A DNA stretch of 64,000 bases from JACJXF01 sp964404825 (GTDB taxonomy: Bacteria > Bacteroidota > Bacteroidia > Bacteroidales > GCA-2748055): positions 8,846 through 72,845 of the forward strand of contig CAYOLQ010000005.1 of assembly GCA_964404825.1 (NCBI GenBank), written 5' to 3'. The notes beneath the pieces are model-generated. The model saw only the letters and a list, made by a program, of their open reading frames with translations, searched no databases and had not been told where the DNA came from. Below, one piece after another: positions 1 to 9,932 of this stretch; position 1 is the stretch's first letter, and every line of letters starts with the position of its first letter. The position numbers and the translations under genes were made by a program.

Positions 1-717
1 TTCCTTCAGTGCCGCTTCAAATTCAGGAATTCCTTTATTTATTCTTTCGTCATCACTTGCATAATGGGCCATGATGGATGCTTTAATCTTTTTAATATCA
101 TCCTTGGCAGGTTGACTCCCATAATACGGAACGGCAGCATCAAGTTCCGGGGAATTAACAGCTAAATGGTTGGTCATTGCCCCACCCCAGCAAAATCCGG
201 TACATCCAACTTTTCCGGTCGACAGAGGATGGGTTTTGAGGTATTTTACAGCTGCGGAAAAATTCTTAATTGTTTTGTCCATGTCAAGTTCTGCAAATTT
301 TCCTCTGGCAGCATCTTCATTATCAGCCGGAGTTCCGCCCAAAGGAGAAAGTGCATCGGGAGCGATAGTGAGGAAGCCCTCTCTTGCCATCCTTCTGGTT
401 ACATCCCGGATATGAGGCTGCAATCCCCGGTTCTCATGAATTACGATTACAGCAGGGTATTTTTTTTCTCTCAGGGGTCGGGCGAGGAAGGCTTTCATTT
501 CACCCGTTTCAGCGGGATAAACAATGTCAGCTGTATACAATTCCTCTCCGGGAATGCCCGGCACCGCGGCTTGCAGGTAATTAGCCTCGAATTTGGAGAG
601 AAATGCAGGAGCAGCTATAGCTCCTCCCAGAATAAGTGAAACCTTCCTGACAAAACTCCGTCTTTCGATCTTTTTGTCAAGATAATCCTTATACAAAGCA
701 CTGAAATTTTTATCCAT
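1..717 (-). CDS. Dienelactone hydrolase family protein, 3' end outside the window
   Basis: The minus strand reads open from an ATG at 717 to base 1, giving 239 residues without a stop, so the C-terminus is missing. Residues about 18-24 read RRSFVRK and are followed by a hydrophobic stretch (LILGGAIAAPAFL), which looks like a twin-arginine export signal. The body has the alpha/beta-hydrolase pattern of dienelactone hydrolases: VIVIHENRGL near the oxyanion region and the nucleophile elbow GFCWGG, where Cys replaces the usual Ser. An Asp of the expected triad may lie in ASDDERI; the His would lie beyond the window. The family hydrolyses cyclic esters such as dienelactone, but many exported members have unknown substrates. 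The family call is firm and the substrate is not. Confidence 0.88.
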   Translation of the reverse strand, partial: MDKNFSALYKDYLDKKIERRSFVRKVSLILGGAIAAPAFLSKFEANYLQAAVPGIPGEELYTADIVYPAETGEMKAFLARPLREKKYPAVIVIHENRGLQPHIRDVTRRMAREGFLTIAPDALSPLGGTPADNEDAARGKFAELDMDKTIKNFSAAVKYLKTHPLSTGKVGCTGFCWGGAMTNHLAVNSPELDAAVPYYGSQPAKDDIKKIKASIMAHYASDDERINKGIPEFEAALKE

Positions 718-789
718 TGCTGTGAAATTATTGAATGGACATAATTTATGAAATAATTCTGAAATGGAAATCTTTTTTTTGGAAATAAC

Positions 790-2205
790 CTATTCCGTTT
801 GATTCCTCAATGTCAGCAATACCACATTCTCCACATGATGAGTGTGCGGAAACATGTCGACCGGCTGAACTTTTTCAACTTTGTATTTCGTTGACATGAG
901 ATCAAGGTCGCGTGCCTGTGTTGCAGGATTGCAGCTAACATATACAATTTTCCCGGGTGATGCTTCAAGAAGCACCTGTACAACCGATTCATGCATTCCT
1001 GCTCTCGGGGGATCGGTTATAACTACGTCAGGTCTGCCGTGTATATTCATAAACTCCTTGCTAAGCAAATCTTTCATATCCCCTGAAAAAAATTCGACAT
1101 TCCCGATTCCGTTCAGCTCTGAATTATTCCGGGCGTCTTCAATAGCTTCGGGTACTGATTCAATACCGATTACTTTTTTAGAATGTTTTGCAACAAAATT
1201 AGCAATGGTTCCTGTTCCTGTATATAGGTCGTAAACAAGTTCATTACCTGTTAAACCTGCAAATTTTCTTGTAGTTCGGTATAATTCAAGAGATTGATTT
1301 GTATTGGTCTGGAAAAATGATTTTGGTCCGATTCTGAATTTCAGACCTTCCATTTCCTCAATGATATAATCCTTTCCCGCGAAAACTATGATTTCCTGAT
1401 CATAAAGAGTATCGTTTGCTTTCGGATTTATGGTGTACATCAATGAAGTTATCTCCGGGAATGCTTTCGCAATGGATTCCAGTAATGCAATTCTTTTTTC
1501 TTTTTCCTCCCTGAAGAATGCCAATACAACCATAAGTTCACCGACGGTGCTGTTGCGGATAATCAGATTTCTGAGAAATCCACCGGAATCTCTTGTATCG
1601 AAAAACTGCAGTTCATGTTCTTCTGCATATTTCCTGATAAAATTCCTGATTGCATTGCTTGGTTCAGGCTGAAGCCAGCATTTGTTTATGTCAACAACCT
1701 TATCAAACATTCCGGGAACGTGGAAACCCAGAGCATTCCAGTTTTTAAAATCACCTTCACTATCAAGCTCTTCGCGGGTATACCAGCGGCGGTTTGAGAA
1801 TGTAAATTCAAGTTTATTCCGGTAAAAATATTCCTGTGGTGAGCCCAGAATAGAATTTACTTCAGGCAACTCAATTTTTCCAATTCGTACCAAAGCATCA
1901 ATAACTTGTTTTTCCTTAAACTTTAGCTGCTCAGCATAAGGAATGTGCTGCCATTTACATCCTCCGCATACACCAAAATGCTCGCAGGAGGGTGAGACGC
2001 GCATTTCAGATAACTTATGAAAATGAGTCACGCGGGCTTCAGCAAATCTTTTTCTTTTGCGTGTAACCTGAAGATCAACAATATCCCCGGGAGCAACCAT
2101 ACTAACAAACGTAACCATGTCGTTGACCCGTGCAATTGCTTTTCCTTCTGCACCAATATCCGTAATCTCTACCTTTTCGAAGAAAGGTAATTTTCTTTTT
2201 CCCAA
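790..2205 (-). CDS. rlmD: 23S rRNA (uracil-C5)-methyltransferase, RlmD/RumA type
   Basis: The 471-residue protein has the full TrmA/RumA plan. A TRAM RNA-binding domain covers about residues 5-62. The cysteines C74, C80, C83 (in CEHFGVCGGC) and C176 match the four ligands of the [4Fe-4S] cluster. The SAM-binding motif YDLYTGTGT is near 325-333, DPPRAG is at about 398-403, and the catalytic cysteine is C425 in YVSCNP. Family members methylate U1939 or U747 of 23S rRNA, or tRNA U54. The cluster ligands favour the RlmD-like branch, but paralogues in Bacteroidota make the exact uridine uncertain. It is divergent from the ABC-F gene. Confidence 0.88.
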   Translation of the reverse strand: MGKRKLPFFEKVEITDIGAEGKAIARVNDMVTFVSMVAPGDIVDLQVTRKRKRFAEARVTHFHKLSEMRVSPSCEHFGVCGGCKWQHIPYAEQLKFKEKQVIDALVRIGKIELPEVNSILGSPQEYFYRNKLEFTFSNRRWYTREELDSEGDFKNWNALGFHVPGMFDKVVDINKCWLQPEPSNAIRNFIRKYAEEHELQFFDTRDSGGFLRNLIIRNSTVGELMVVLAFFREEKEKRIALLESIAKAFPEITSLMYTINPKANDTLYDQEIIVFAGKDYIIEEMEGLKFRIGPKSFFQTNTNQSLELYRTTRKFAGLTGNELVYDLYTGTGTIANFVAKHSKKVIGIESVPEAIEDARNNSELNGIGNVEFFSGDMKDLLSKEFMNIHGRPDVVITDPPRAGMHESVVQVLLEASPGKIVYVSCNPATQARDLDLMSTKYKVEKVQPVDMFPHTHHVENVVLLTLRNQTE

Positions 2206-2321
2206 TATATTAACGTGCTAATATGCTATTTTACTTAAAATCACTCATCTATTTTGTACAATGCAACAGGTAAGAACTGTATAATCTTTCAGAACTTTAC
2301 AATCTTTAAAACTAATTAACC

Positions 2322-2329
2322 TACCTTTG
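2322..2329 (+). promoter_or_regulatory. Bacteroidota -7 box upstream of the ABC-F gene
   Basis: TACCTTTG fits the TAnnTTTG -7 consensus of the Bacteroidota primary sigma factor and lies about 60 bases before the ATG at 2391. No clear TTTG stands at the expected -33 distance, so this is a partial match. Confidence 0.45.
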
Positions 2330-2390
2330 CAGATTATTTTTCAAAGATAGGAAAATACCTTTATTTATATTCAACAGCGGGAGAGCAGGA

Positions 2391-4328
2391 ATGATTTCAA
2401 TGGATAATATCAGCGTCAGGTTTGGTGGATTCACCCTCCTCGACGGAATTTCTTTTATGGTTAACCCTCGTGACAGGGTGGGATTAGTGGGAAAAAACGG
2501 TGCAGGCAAAACCACAATACTCAGACTTATTGCCGGACTCCAGCAACCAACACATGGGAAAGTTATTATTTCATCAGGCGATACAGTAGGTTATCTCCCT
2601 CAGCAAATGATTCATCCTGAAGGGAATACTGTTTATGAAGAAGCAATGACGGCCTTTTCAGCAGTTCTGGAAATGGAAAAACGTATGGATTTTATTGGTC
2701 ATGAACTGGCTACCCGTACCGACTATCATTCTCAGGTTTACCTCGATATGATTGATGAACTGTCCGTTCTGAATGAAAAATACGAAATGCATGGTGGTAG
2801 CAGTCTTCATGCTGATGTTGAAAAGACACTTACCGGACTGGGCTTTTCATCTTCTGATCTCAGTCGTAAAACTTCTGAATTCAGCGGTGGGTGGAGAATG
2901 CGCCTGGAACTGGCGAAAATAATTCTTCGTCGTCCGGAGTATATCCTTCTCGATGAACCCACAAACCATCTGGATATTGAATCAATTCAATGGTTGGAAG
3001 AGTTTATGGCGAATTATCCAGGGGGAGTGGTACTTATTTCCCACGACAGAGCTTTCCTCGATAACGTTACCACCCGCACATCTGAAATTAGTCTGACAAA
3101 GCTTATTGAATATAAAGTTCCCTATTCCCGCTATGTGATTCTGCGTCAGGAAAGGAGGCAGCAGCAAACTGCAGCATTTCAGAATCAGCAGAAAATGATC
3201 AAAGATACCGAAGACTTCATTGAACGATTCAGGTATAAAGCTACCAAAGCTGTTCAGGTACAATCAAGAATTAAGCAGTTGGATAAAGTCGACAGGCTCG
3301 AAGTTGACGAAGAGGATAAAGCAGCAATGCATATAAAATTTCCTCCTGCGCCACGATCGGGAACCATCGTTATGGAGGCAATCGGACTTTCAAAAAAATA
3401 TGGTGATAAAACCATTCTGGATAAGATCGATTTGATTATCGAAAGAGGGGAGAGGGTGGCATTTGTAGGCAAGAACGGTGAAGGAAAAACAACACTTTCG
3501 AAAATAATTGTCGGGGAACTCGACCATACCGGTAAGCTCAAACGTGGCCACAATGTGGAACTTGGCTATTTTGCCCAGAACCAGGACGAACTTCTTGATG
3601 GAAACAAAACCGTTCTCGAAACCATTGATTTAGTTGCTGTTGGCGACATCCGGACCAAAATCCGCGATATTCTCGGTGCCTTTCTTTTTCGTGGTGAAGA
3701 TGTGGATAAGAAAGTAAAGGTTCTTTCCGGGGGAGAAAGATCCCGGCTTTCAATGGCCCGTCTGCTTCTCCAACCCTATAATCTTCTGGTGCTGGATGAA
3801 CCTACGAATCACCTGGATATGCGTTCAAAGGATATCCTGAAGAATGCTCTGATGGCCTATGACGGAACACTTATTCTGGTTTCTCACGACAGAGAATTTC
3901 TTGATGGTTTGGTAAATAAGGTTTATGAGTTCAGGGATCACAAGATAAAAGAACATCTGGGTGGGATTTACGATTTTCTGCAACGAAAGAAAATAAGTTC
4001 TTTCCGTGAACTGGAAATGAAGGCCCAGTCTCCTGTAGAATCCAGAATTGAGAAACCTACAGATAACAAACAGTTGTATGAAAAGCGGAAGGAACAGGAT
4101 AAGGTTATCCGAAAAGCAAAAAGTGAATTAGAACGTATTGAGAAGAAAATCAGCGAGTTGGAAGAGTCGATAAAAAAAGCAGATCTGTTGTTTACTATTC
4201 CTGAAAACCTTTCTGATCAGAAAATGTTTGATAAGTATACCCATGAGAAGCATGAACTCGACAAACTTCTGGCAGAATGGGAAATTCAACAGGACCAAAT
4301 TGAAAAACTGAATTCCGGACGTGCATAA
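2391..4328 (+). CDS. ABC-F family ATP-binding protein
   Basis: A 645-residue soluble protein with two ABC ATPase domains and no membrane segments, as in the ABC-F translation factors (EttA/Uup group). In domain 1, Walker A is GKNGAGKTT at about 34-42, the signature is FSGGW, and Walker B is LLDEPTNHLD. In domain 2, Walker A is GKNGEGKTT, the signature is LSGGERSRLS, and LVLDEPTNHLD follows. The interdomain linker (about 245-320) is charged and helical, as expected for the P-site tRNA-interacting motif. The last 80 residues form a Lys/Glu-rich coiled coil like that of Uup. ABC-F proteins bind the ribosomal E site and relieve stalled translation; some give antibiotic resistance. Nothing here singles out a resistance member. 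It is followed after 26 bases by the GWxTD gene. Confidence 0.92.
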   Translation: MISMDNISVRFGGFTLLDGISFMVNPRDRVGLVGKNGAGKTTILRLIAGLQQPTHGKVIISSGDTVGYLPQQMIHPEGNTVYEEAMTAFSAVLEMEKRMDFIGHELATRTDYHSQVYLDMIDELSVLNEKYEMHGGSSLHADVEKTLTGLGFSSSDLSRKTSEFSGGWRMRLELAKIILRRPEYILLDEPTNHLDIESIQWLEEFMANYPGGVVLISHDRAFLDNVTTRTSEISLTKLIEYKVPYSRYVILRQERRQQQTAAFQNQQKMIKDTEDFIERFRYKATKAVQVQSRIKQLDKVDRLEVDEEDKAAMHIKFPPAPRSGTIVMEAIGLSKKYGDKTILDKIDLIIERGERVAFVGKNGEGKTTLSKIIVGELDHTGKLKRGHNVELGYFAQNQDELLDGNKTVLETIDLVAVGDIRTKIRDILGAFLFRGEDVDKKVKVLSGGERSRLSMARLLLQPYNLLVLDEPTNHLDMRSKDILKNALMAYDGTLILVSHDREFLDGLVNKVYEFRDHKIKEHLGGIYDFLQRKKISSFRELEMKAQSPVESRIEKPTDNKQLYEKRKEQDKVIRKAKSELERIEKKISELEESIKKADLLFTIPENLSDQKMFDKYTHEKHELDKLLAEWEIQQDQIEKLNSGRA

Positions 4329-4354
4329 GGTATTTTTATTAATTTAGCATCACA

Positions 4355-5644
4355 ATGATTGCCCACAGAATAATAACTCTCTTTTTTCTGACTTTTGCCA
4401 TTTTTGCAGTCAGCTGTACGAAGCCTGCAGTAAAGACGGTAAACAGGGCTAATCTTGCCGATATTTATAACCCTGGTCGCAGTACAGTACATCCTGATTT
4501 TATTATTAACCATGTTAACGATTCCAGCTCAGTATTGTATATTCGGGTTTTCCCTTCCGAGCTCCTTTTTAATCAGGCTAATGAAGAAGGAAAATCACTG
4601 GCACGGCTCAAAGTGTTCTATGAATTGAGAGAGATTCAACCGGATGTTAAAGGAGGAATATTTATTGATAGCATATCTCTTTATCGGACTTTGAATAAAG
4701 CTGATGTGCGGAATTCATTTTTTACCGGACTCCCCGTTAAAGCAAAAACCGGTAAGAAGTATTCTCTGAAAATAGAAATATCTGATGCAGTCAGAACCAC
4801 AACCACCCAAACGATTCTTATCGTAGATAAATTAACCCGCTTTAGTGATCAGAATTTCAAGATAATTGATGCCAGGACAGGTTATCCGAGTTTCACAAAA
4901 TATTTTGCTCCCGGCGAAGCATTCCGTATTCAGCTGAATTTGCTGCGACAGGATAGTCTTTTTGTAGATTATTATACTCTCGATCGCACACTACCACGTC
5001 CGGCCTTTTCGTCCTCCCCTGAAATTCCCCTGAAATCATTTCCTGATACTTCCTTTATATACACATGGTCAGACAGTACCCGGTATCAGCTTCCTCAACC
5101 GGGGATCTATCATTTCAAATTGAGTTATGCGTCGAAGGAAGGAATGACTGTTTACAATTTCGGTGAAAGTTTTCCACGGGTAAAAACTCCTGATGATTTG
5201 CTTGGACCTTTGGTTTACCTTACCTCGTCTGCCGAGTTCAGAGATATCCGTATGGAGTCGAACCGTAAACTGGCTATCGATAATTTCTGGCTTAAACTTA
5301 ATCCGGATATTGCATCCTCAAGGGAGCTAATCCGCGTATTTTATAATCGGGTATATTTTGCAAATATGTATTTCTCATCTTTTAAAGAGGGATGGAAAAC
5401 GGATCGTGGAATGATATATATAATTTTTGGCCCTCCACGTATGCTCGAACGGGATTCAGATATGGAGAAGTGGACCTATTATACAAAAAAAGGTGGTGCA
5501 ACCGCAGTTTTCGTTTTTAACAGAGATGAGAACCAGTTTACAAATCTGGATTATCAGCTGGAACGAACAGCAAATTCAAGCGCATTCTGGAGAGAAGCCG
5601 TCGAATCGTGGAGAAAGGGGAAAGTATACTCAATAGATTTTTGA
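4355..5644 (+). CDS. GWxTD domain-containing lipoprotein
   Basis: This 429-residue protein starts with a hydrophobic signal ending in a lipobox (FAVSC, acylated Cys at residue 21), so it is probably anchored in a membrane facing the periplasm or surface. Near the C-terminus it has the defining GWxTD motif (EGWKTDRGMIYIIFGPP), followed by a Trp/Tyr-rich segment. The GWxTD domain is a widespread Bacteroidota domain of unknown biochemical role. The gene is 26 bases downstream of the ABC-F gene on the same strand and 111 bases upstream of rlmB, so co-transcription is likely. Confidence 0.87.
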   Translation: MIAHRIITLFFLTFAIFAVSCTKPAVKTVNRANLADIYNPGRSTVHPDFIINHVNDSSSVLYIRVFPSELLFNQANEEGKSLARLKVFYELREIQPDVKGGIFIDSISLYRTLNKADVRNSFFTGLPVKAKTGKKYSLKIEISDAVRTTTTQTILIVDKLTRFSDQNFKIIDARTGYPSFTKYFAPGEAFRIQLNLLRQDSLFVDYYTLDRTLPRPAFSSSPEIPLKSFPDTSFIYTWSDSTRYQLPQPGIYHFKLSYASKEGMTVYNFGESFPRVKTPDDLLGPLVYLTSSAEFRDIRMESNRKLAIDNFWLKLNPDIASSRELIRVFYNRVYFANMYFSSFKEGWKTDRGMIYIIFGPPRMLERDSDMEKWTYYTKKGGATAVFVFNRDENQFTNLDYQLERTANSSAFWREAVESWRKGKVYSIDF

Positions 5645-5755
5645 GCATTTAGAGGGATAATTCGGTCTCTAAAATCCTAAAACACACATTGTTTGGGATA
5701 TCACTTTTTAATCAATCAGTTTTGAATTCTTTATAATAACAAAAAAGAAAGTAAA

Positions 5756-6490
5756 GTGGAAGATTTTATTTTTGGTACCCGTGCAGTTATGGAAGCTATA
5801 TCAGCCGGGAAAGACATCGAACGTGTTTTGTTACAGAAAAAAACCGATAGTGCCGGTGCTCAGGAATTATTTTCCCTTTTAAGACAAAAAAATATTGATT
5901 ATCAGTTTGTTCCGGTTGAAAAGCTGAATCGGGTTACGCGCAAAAACCATCAGGGTGTTATTGCATACCTTTCTCTTCTGAGCTATACGCCTCTCGAGGA
6001 AATTGTAAGCCTTGCCTATGAATCGGGCAAAGATCCTTTTATTCTTATTCTCGATCACCTTACTGATGTCAGAAATTTTGGAGCAATAGCAAGAACCGCA
6101 GAGTGTGCCGGTATCGATGGAATAGTTATCCCCGAAACAGGTAGTGTAAGAATTTCCTCAGATGCGGTGAAAACCTCTGCAGGAGCTTTGATGAAAATTC
6201 CTGTGTCACGGGTAAATTCCCTCAGAGAGGCTGTAGGCTATTTGAAAAATGCGGGGCTTTCGATTATTTCCGCTACAGAAAAATCCGCAACTGATTTGTA
6301 CTCATCTGATCTAACGGGTCCTGTGGCAATTGTAATGGGAGCAGAGGATACCGGTATTTCAGCATCGCTTCTCGATCTGAGCAATAAGAGAGTAAAAATT
6401 CCAATGTTGGGTGAAATCGGTTCCCTGAATGTTTCTGTTGCTGCCGGTGTGGTATTGTATGAAGTTATCAGACAAAGAACAGCAAAATAA
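5756..6490 (+). CDS. rlmB: 23S rRNA (guanosine-2'-O)-methyltransferase, RlmB/TrmH type
   Basis: The 244-residue SpoU/TrmH protein begins at GTG 5756; the homologous N-terminus (EDFIFGTRAVMEAI) leaves no in-frame ATG as a better start. Residues 1-75 form the small L30e-like RNA-binding domain. The rest is a knotted SPOUT methyltransferase with the three family motifs: motif 1 around LDHLTDVRNFGAIARTAE (catalytic Arg/Asn), motif 2 IVMGAEDTGIS, and motif 3 IPMLGEIGSLNVSVAAG. In E. coli RlmB makes Gm2251 in the peptidyl-transferase P loop of 23S rRNA. Length and domain order match RlmB; a tRNA-modifying TrmH relative is less likely because of the N-terminal domain. Confidence 0.9.
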   Translation: MEDFIFGTRAVMEAISAGKDIERVLLQKKTDSAGAQELFSLLRQKNIDYQFVPVEKLNRVTRKNHQGVIAYLSLLSYTPLEEIVSLAYESGKDPFILILDHLTDVRNFGAIARTAECAGIDGIVIPETGSVRISSDAVKTSAGALMKIPVSRVNSLREAVGYLKNAGLSIISATEKSATDLYSSDLTGPVAIVMGAEDTGISASLLDLSNKRVKIPMLGEIGSLNVSVAAGVVLYEVIRQRTAK

Positions 6491-6550
6491 TTTACACATG
6501 TTTTCAGGGCTTTTTTGTTGAATCTCCCCCGAAACCTTTAACCTTATTTG

Positions 6551-7015
6551 CTAGATCAAAGGTAACTGCCTGCTAAATGACTCTTCAAGGGAAATAAAGG
6601 TTTCAGTTCTCGCAATGCCTGGTATAGCCTGCAATTTATCTACTAGTACATGCTTCAGATCCTCATTGTTTTTGGTATAGACCTTAACAAAAATAGAGTA
6701 GTTTCCTGTGGTATAATGACATTGGGTAATTTCATGAATATCCTTAAGTTTTTTTACCACATCAGGATACATGTGAGCACTCTCAAGGAAAATCCCGATA
6801 TATGCACAAGTGAAATAACCAATTTTCTTTGGATTTAAAACAAACTCCGATCCCGTTATAACCCCAAGTCTAGTAAGCCTTTGAATCCTCTGATGAATTG
6901 CTGCACCGGAAACATTACATTCCCTGGCAACCTCAAGATAAGGAATGCGGGCGTTGCCGGTAACAAGGGATAAGATCTTCCGATCAAGACTGTCAATTTG
7001 CAAACTTTCTTCCAT
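6551..7015 (-). CDS. Lrp/AsnC family transcriptional regulator
   Basis: A 154-residue protein with an N-terminal winged helix-turn-helix (IDSLDRKILSLVTGNARIP, then the recognition region VSGAAIHQRIQRLTRLGVI) and a C-terminal RAM/ActD ligand-binding domain (FVKVYTKNNEDLKHVL...IPGIARTETFISLE). Lrp-type proteins form octamers that respond to amino acids and control amino-acid metabolism. No target operon adjoins it; its neighbours are rlmB (convergent) and an MscS channel (same strand, 144 bases upstream). It could control genes elsewhere, but nothing in the sequence links it to the ilv operon. Confidence 0.9.
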   Translation of the reverse strand: MEESLQIDSLDRKILSLVTGNARIPYLEVARECNVSGAAIHQRIQRLTRLGVITGSEFVLNPKKIGYFTCAYIGIFLESAHMYPDVVKKLKDIHEITQCHYTTGNYSIFVKVYTKNNEDLKHVLVDKLQAIPGIARTETFISLEESFSRQLPLI

Positions 7016-7159
7016 GGCTGATAATTTCTGACGGGTTAAGTATGAAACCGGATTACGTTAACTATTAACAGTGAATAGGATATTCATAATCAGTTGATAA
7101 TTGTAAGTAAAACCAGCAATTATGTTTCAAAATGTAAATTTAATGATTTATAGGAAAAA

Positions 7160-8413
7160 TCAAACCCGGTTGTCAAAAAAGTCGTCAGTAGTTATACTTT
7201 GGAAAACACGCAGGTCAAATTCAGGAATTACAGCAAGCATATGGTCAAAAATATCCGACTGCAGGCTTTCATAATTTATGAATCCTTTATCACTGCTAAA
7301 ACAATAAACTTCAAGGGGAATTCCTTTATCAGTAGGATCCTTTTGTCTTACCATAAGTGTTAGCTCCTTATTAATAGTGGGCAGCAATGACAAATAAATT
7401 TCCATGTACTTCCTGAAGGTGCCGAGATTTGTCATTTTTCTGCCGTTTACCGGACTTGAAGGATCAATCTGATGTTCTTCATTATATTTGTGAATTTCAG
7501 CAAGCTTTTCTTCGATGTAAGGTTTAAGAATCTGAATCTTCGAGAGTTTATTAATCAATTCATCATCAAGAAATTTTATGCTTTTCATATCAATACTCAC
7601 TGACCGTTTGATTCTTCTTCCTTCCGACTCCTGCATTCCTCTCCAGTTGGTAAAGGATTCGGATACTAAGGCATAGGTGGGAACAGTAGAAATGGTATTA
7701 TCGAAATTCTGAACCTTAACAGTATTCAAAGTAATTTCCAACACAGTTCCGTCAGTATTTCTGCCGGGCATCTCGATCCAGTCACCCGGTTTTACCATAT
7801 CATTCGCTGAAATCTGAATGGAAGCCACAAGACCCAGAATTGTATCCTTGAATATTAAAAGGATTACTGCGGCCAGTGCCCCTAAACCTGCCAGAAGAGT
7901 ATAGGGCTTTGTGCCACTCAGATATGAAATCACAACAATCGCTGTGGCCAGATAAAGAAAAAGCTTTAAAACCTGGACATATCCTTTAATTGGCTTGTCT
8001 TTTGAAATCGGAAATCGCAGGTAAATGTCATGTAGTGAATTAATAAAAGAGTTCGCAACCAGTAAACTGATAAAAATGATGTAAATAACGGAACCCTTTC
8101 GTATCAATCCGACAAGAATGGGCATATCAAGCGAAAAGTGAATGGTGTAATAAACCACCAGCGCCGGTGCGATATGTGCTAACCGGTTAAATACCCTGTT
8201 TTCATAGAAAATGTCATCCCATTCATTCTTACTTCTGCGCACATAGGTACGTATGGAAACCACAATTATCCGTTTCATCACAATATCCACGATAACAGAT
8301 ACCAGAATGATGATTCCAATAACAATAAGTGAATGAAGATGAGCTGCCTGTGTTGGAGCCATCCCCATTCCTTCTAAAAAACCCTGCAATGCATCCAGAT
8401 ATTTATTAATCAT
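7160..8413 (-). CDS. Mechanosensitive ion channel of the MscS family
   Basis: The 417-residue membrane protein has about four to five predicted transmembrane helices in the first 190 residues, ending in the pore-lining helix (LLAGLGALAAVILLIFKDTILGL). It then has the MscS beta domain (ISANDMVKPGDWIEMPG...VQNFDNTISTVPTYALVSE) and a C-terminal alpha/beta region. The domain order and the SFTNWRGM stretch resemble the larger YbdG-like MscS proteins. Such channels open under membrane tension and release solutes during hypo-osmotic shock. The channel lies in the inner membrane. No regulatory site was identified upstream. Confidence 0.9.
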   Translation of the reverse strand: MINKYLDALQGFLEGMGMAPTQAAHLHSLIVIGIIILVSVIVDIVMKRIIVVSIRTYVRRSKNEWDDIFYENRVFNRLAHIAPALVVYYTIHFSLDMPILVGLIRKGSVIYIIFISLLVANSFINSLHDIYLRFPISKDKPIKGYVQVLKLFLYLATAIVVISYLSGTKPYTLLAGLGALAAVILLIFKDTILGLVASIQISANDMVKPGDWIEMPGRNTDGTVLEITLNTVKVQNFDNTISTVPTYALVSESFTNWRGMQESEGRRIKRSVSIDMKSIKFLDDELINKLSKIQILKPYIEEKLAEIHKYNEEHQIDPSSPVNGRKMTNLGTFRKYMEIYLSLLPTINKELTLMVRQKDPTDKGIPLEVYCFSSDKGFINYESLQSDIFDHMLAVIPEFDLRVFQSITTDDFFDNRV

Positions 8414-8564
8414 AATATTCCATCTTTGTTTTTAAATTAAGCGCGAAATTATAATTTTACACGTAAGGAAAAAATTTTAATTCGATTCCGCTTTTAATAA
8501 TCTACTTGTTCGTTTCAGTTGCATTTACAATTTTTTAAAGTTATTCAATTTGACCCTTACATTT

Positions 8565-9845
8565 ATGAAAAACCTTTTTTTACTGATATTCCTTTGTTGC
8601 AATGCGTTTATACTATCATCGCAAACTTCAGATTTTGAAAAGTATTTTACAAAGGAAAGTCTACGTATCGATTACATTCTGGCAGGAAACAATTCTGATT
8701 CCCGGATCTATTTACAATCAATGAAAAAAGAGCCCTTCTGGGGAGGATCTGTCACAGTTCTGACCGATCCTCTCGGATATGGTGAATATTTGTGTAAGAT
8801 AATGCCTGAAGGTAAAACTAATGTTATTTATAGCAGAGGATTTTCCACCCTTTTTCAGGAATGGCAGACAACAGATGAGGCAACGCTGTTAAACAAGGGA
8901 TTTTATCAAAGCACAAATATTCCTTTCCCTAAACAAGCAGTGGTTTTTGAAATTTATGAAAGGGATCAGAATGCTGAATTTCAACTTAAACTTTCGGTGA
9001 AAATCGACCCTTCAGACTATTTCATTGAACCCACCCCGGGCTCAGATTATCCGGTTAATAAAATCAGGGTTTCAGGTGATCCAGCTCATTGTGTTGATAT
9101 TGTGTTTATTCCGGAAGGATACACCTCTGAGCAAATGGGGAAATTTGAAAGTGATGTAGTGCGACTAACCGACTCACTTTTCTCAATCAAGCCGTTTTCC
9201 ACTTATTCTGATAAATTTAATCTTTATGCTGTTCTGGCCCCATCTGCAGAAGAGGGTGCTGACATCCCAGGAAAAAATATCTGGAAGAATACACTTGTAA
9301 ATTCCACCTTTTATACCTTTGACAGTGAAAGGTACCTTACTACACTTGATTTCTGGAGTGTAAAAGATGTTGCCGCACTGGCTCCCTATGATCAGATTTA
9401 TATTCTGGTAAACACTGAAAAATATGGCGGAGGGGGAGTATACAATCACTATAATCTTACTTCAGTCGATAATATACTTTCAGCCAAGGTATTCGTTCAT
9501 GAATTTGGTCATGGCTTCGCCGGGCTGGGCGATGAATACTATACCTCCGACGTTTCATATAATGAGTTTTATTCCCCTGATATTGAACCCTGGGAACCAA
9601 ATCTCACAACCCTGGTGGATTTCTCCTCCAAGTGGGAAAAAATGATTGAACAGGGAACTCCTGTGCCGACACCTTCAACACAGGATTATAAAAGCATTAC
9701 AGGTGTTTTTGAAGGGGGAGGATATGTTGCAAAAGGTGTTTACCGTCCGGCATTGGATTGTTATATGAAAAGCAATACGCCTGATTGCTTTTGTAAAGTG
9801 TGTGAACACTCGATTGAGAAAATGATACGCTTTTTGACAGAATAA
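8565..9845 (+). CDS. Secreted M64 family metallopeptidase
   Basis: I start this at ATG 8565, because it places the signal peptide (KNLFLLIFLCCNAFILSS) at the N-terminus; a TTG at 8550 is in frame but adds only five residues. The mature protein, about 405 residues, has the M64 (IgA peptidase) plan: an N-terminal beta-rich pro or accessory domain, then the zinc site HEFGHGFAGLGDEYY at about residues 312-326. His312 and His316 are the HExxH ligands and Glu313 is catalytic. Founding members cleave IgA, but many free-living Bacteroidota carry relatives with unknown substrates. Paired cysteines at the C-terminus (DCYMKS, DCFCKVCEH) suggest a disulfide-stabilised tail. Secreted or periplasmic. Confidence 0.9.
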   Translation: MKNLFLLIFLCCNAFILSSQTSDFEKYFTKESLRIDYILAGNNSDSRIYLQSMKKEPFWGGSVTVLTDPLGYGEYLCKIMPEGKTNVIYSRGFSTLFQEWQTTDEATLLNKGFYQSTNIPFPKQAVVFEIYERDQNAEFQLKLSVKIDPSDYFIEPTPGSDYPVNKIRVSGDPAHCVDIVFIPEGYTSEQMGKFESDVVRLTDSLFSIKPFSTYSDKFNLYAVLAPSAEEGADIPGKNIWKNTLVNSTFYTFDSERYLTTLDFWSVKDVAALAPYDQIYILVNTEKYGGGGVYNHYNLTSVDNILSAKVFVHEFGHGFAGLGDEYYTSDVSYNEFYSPDIEPWEPNLTTLVDFSSKWEKMIEQGTPVPTPSTQDYKSITGVFEGGGYVAKGVYRPALDCYMKSNTPDCFCKVCEHSIEKMIRFLTE

Positions 9846-9932
9846 GCACTTTTTATTGACGAAAGTAACATTTTGTAATTCAGATTCTTTTTTTTTTTAG
9901 ATTTGAAGCGGTTATCTTAATATCCAAAAGCA

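Noticed and set aside
166..639. Plus-strand frames at the left edge
   Set aside because: They are antisense to the clear dienelactone hydrolase gene and have no domain pattern.
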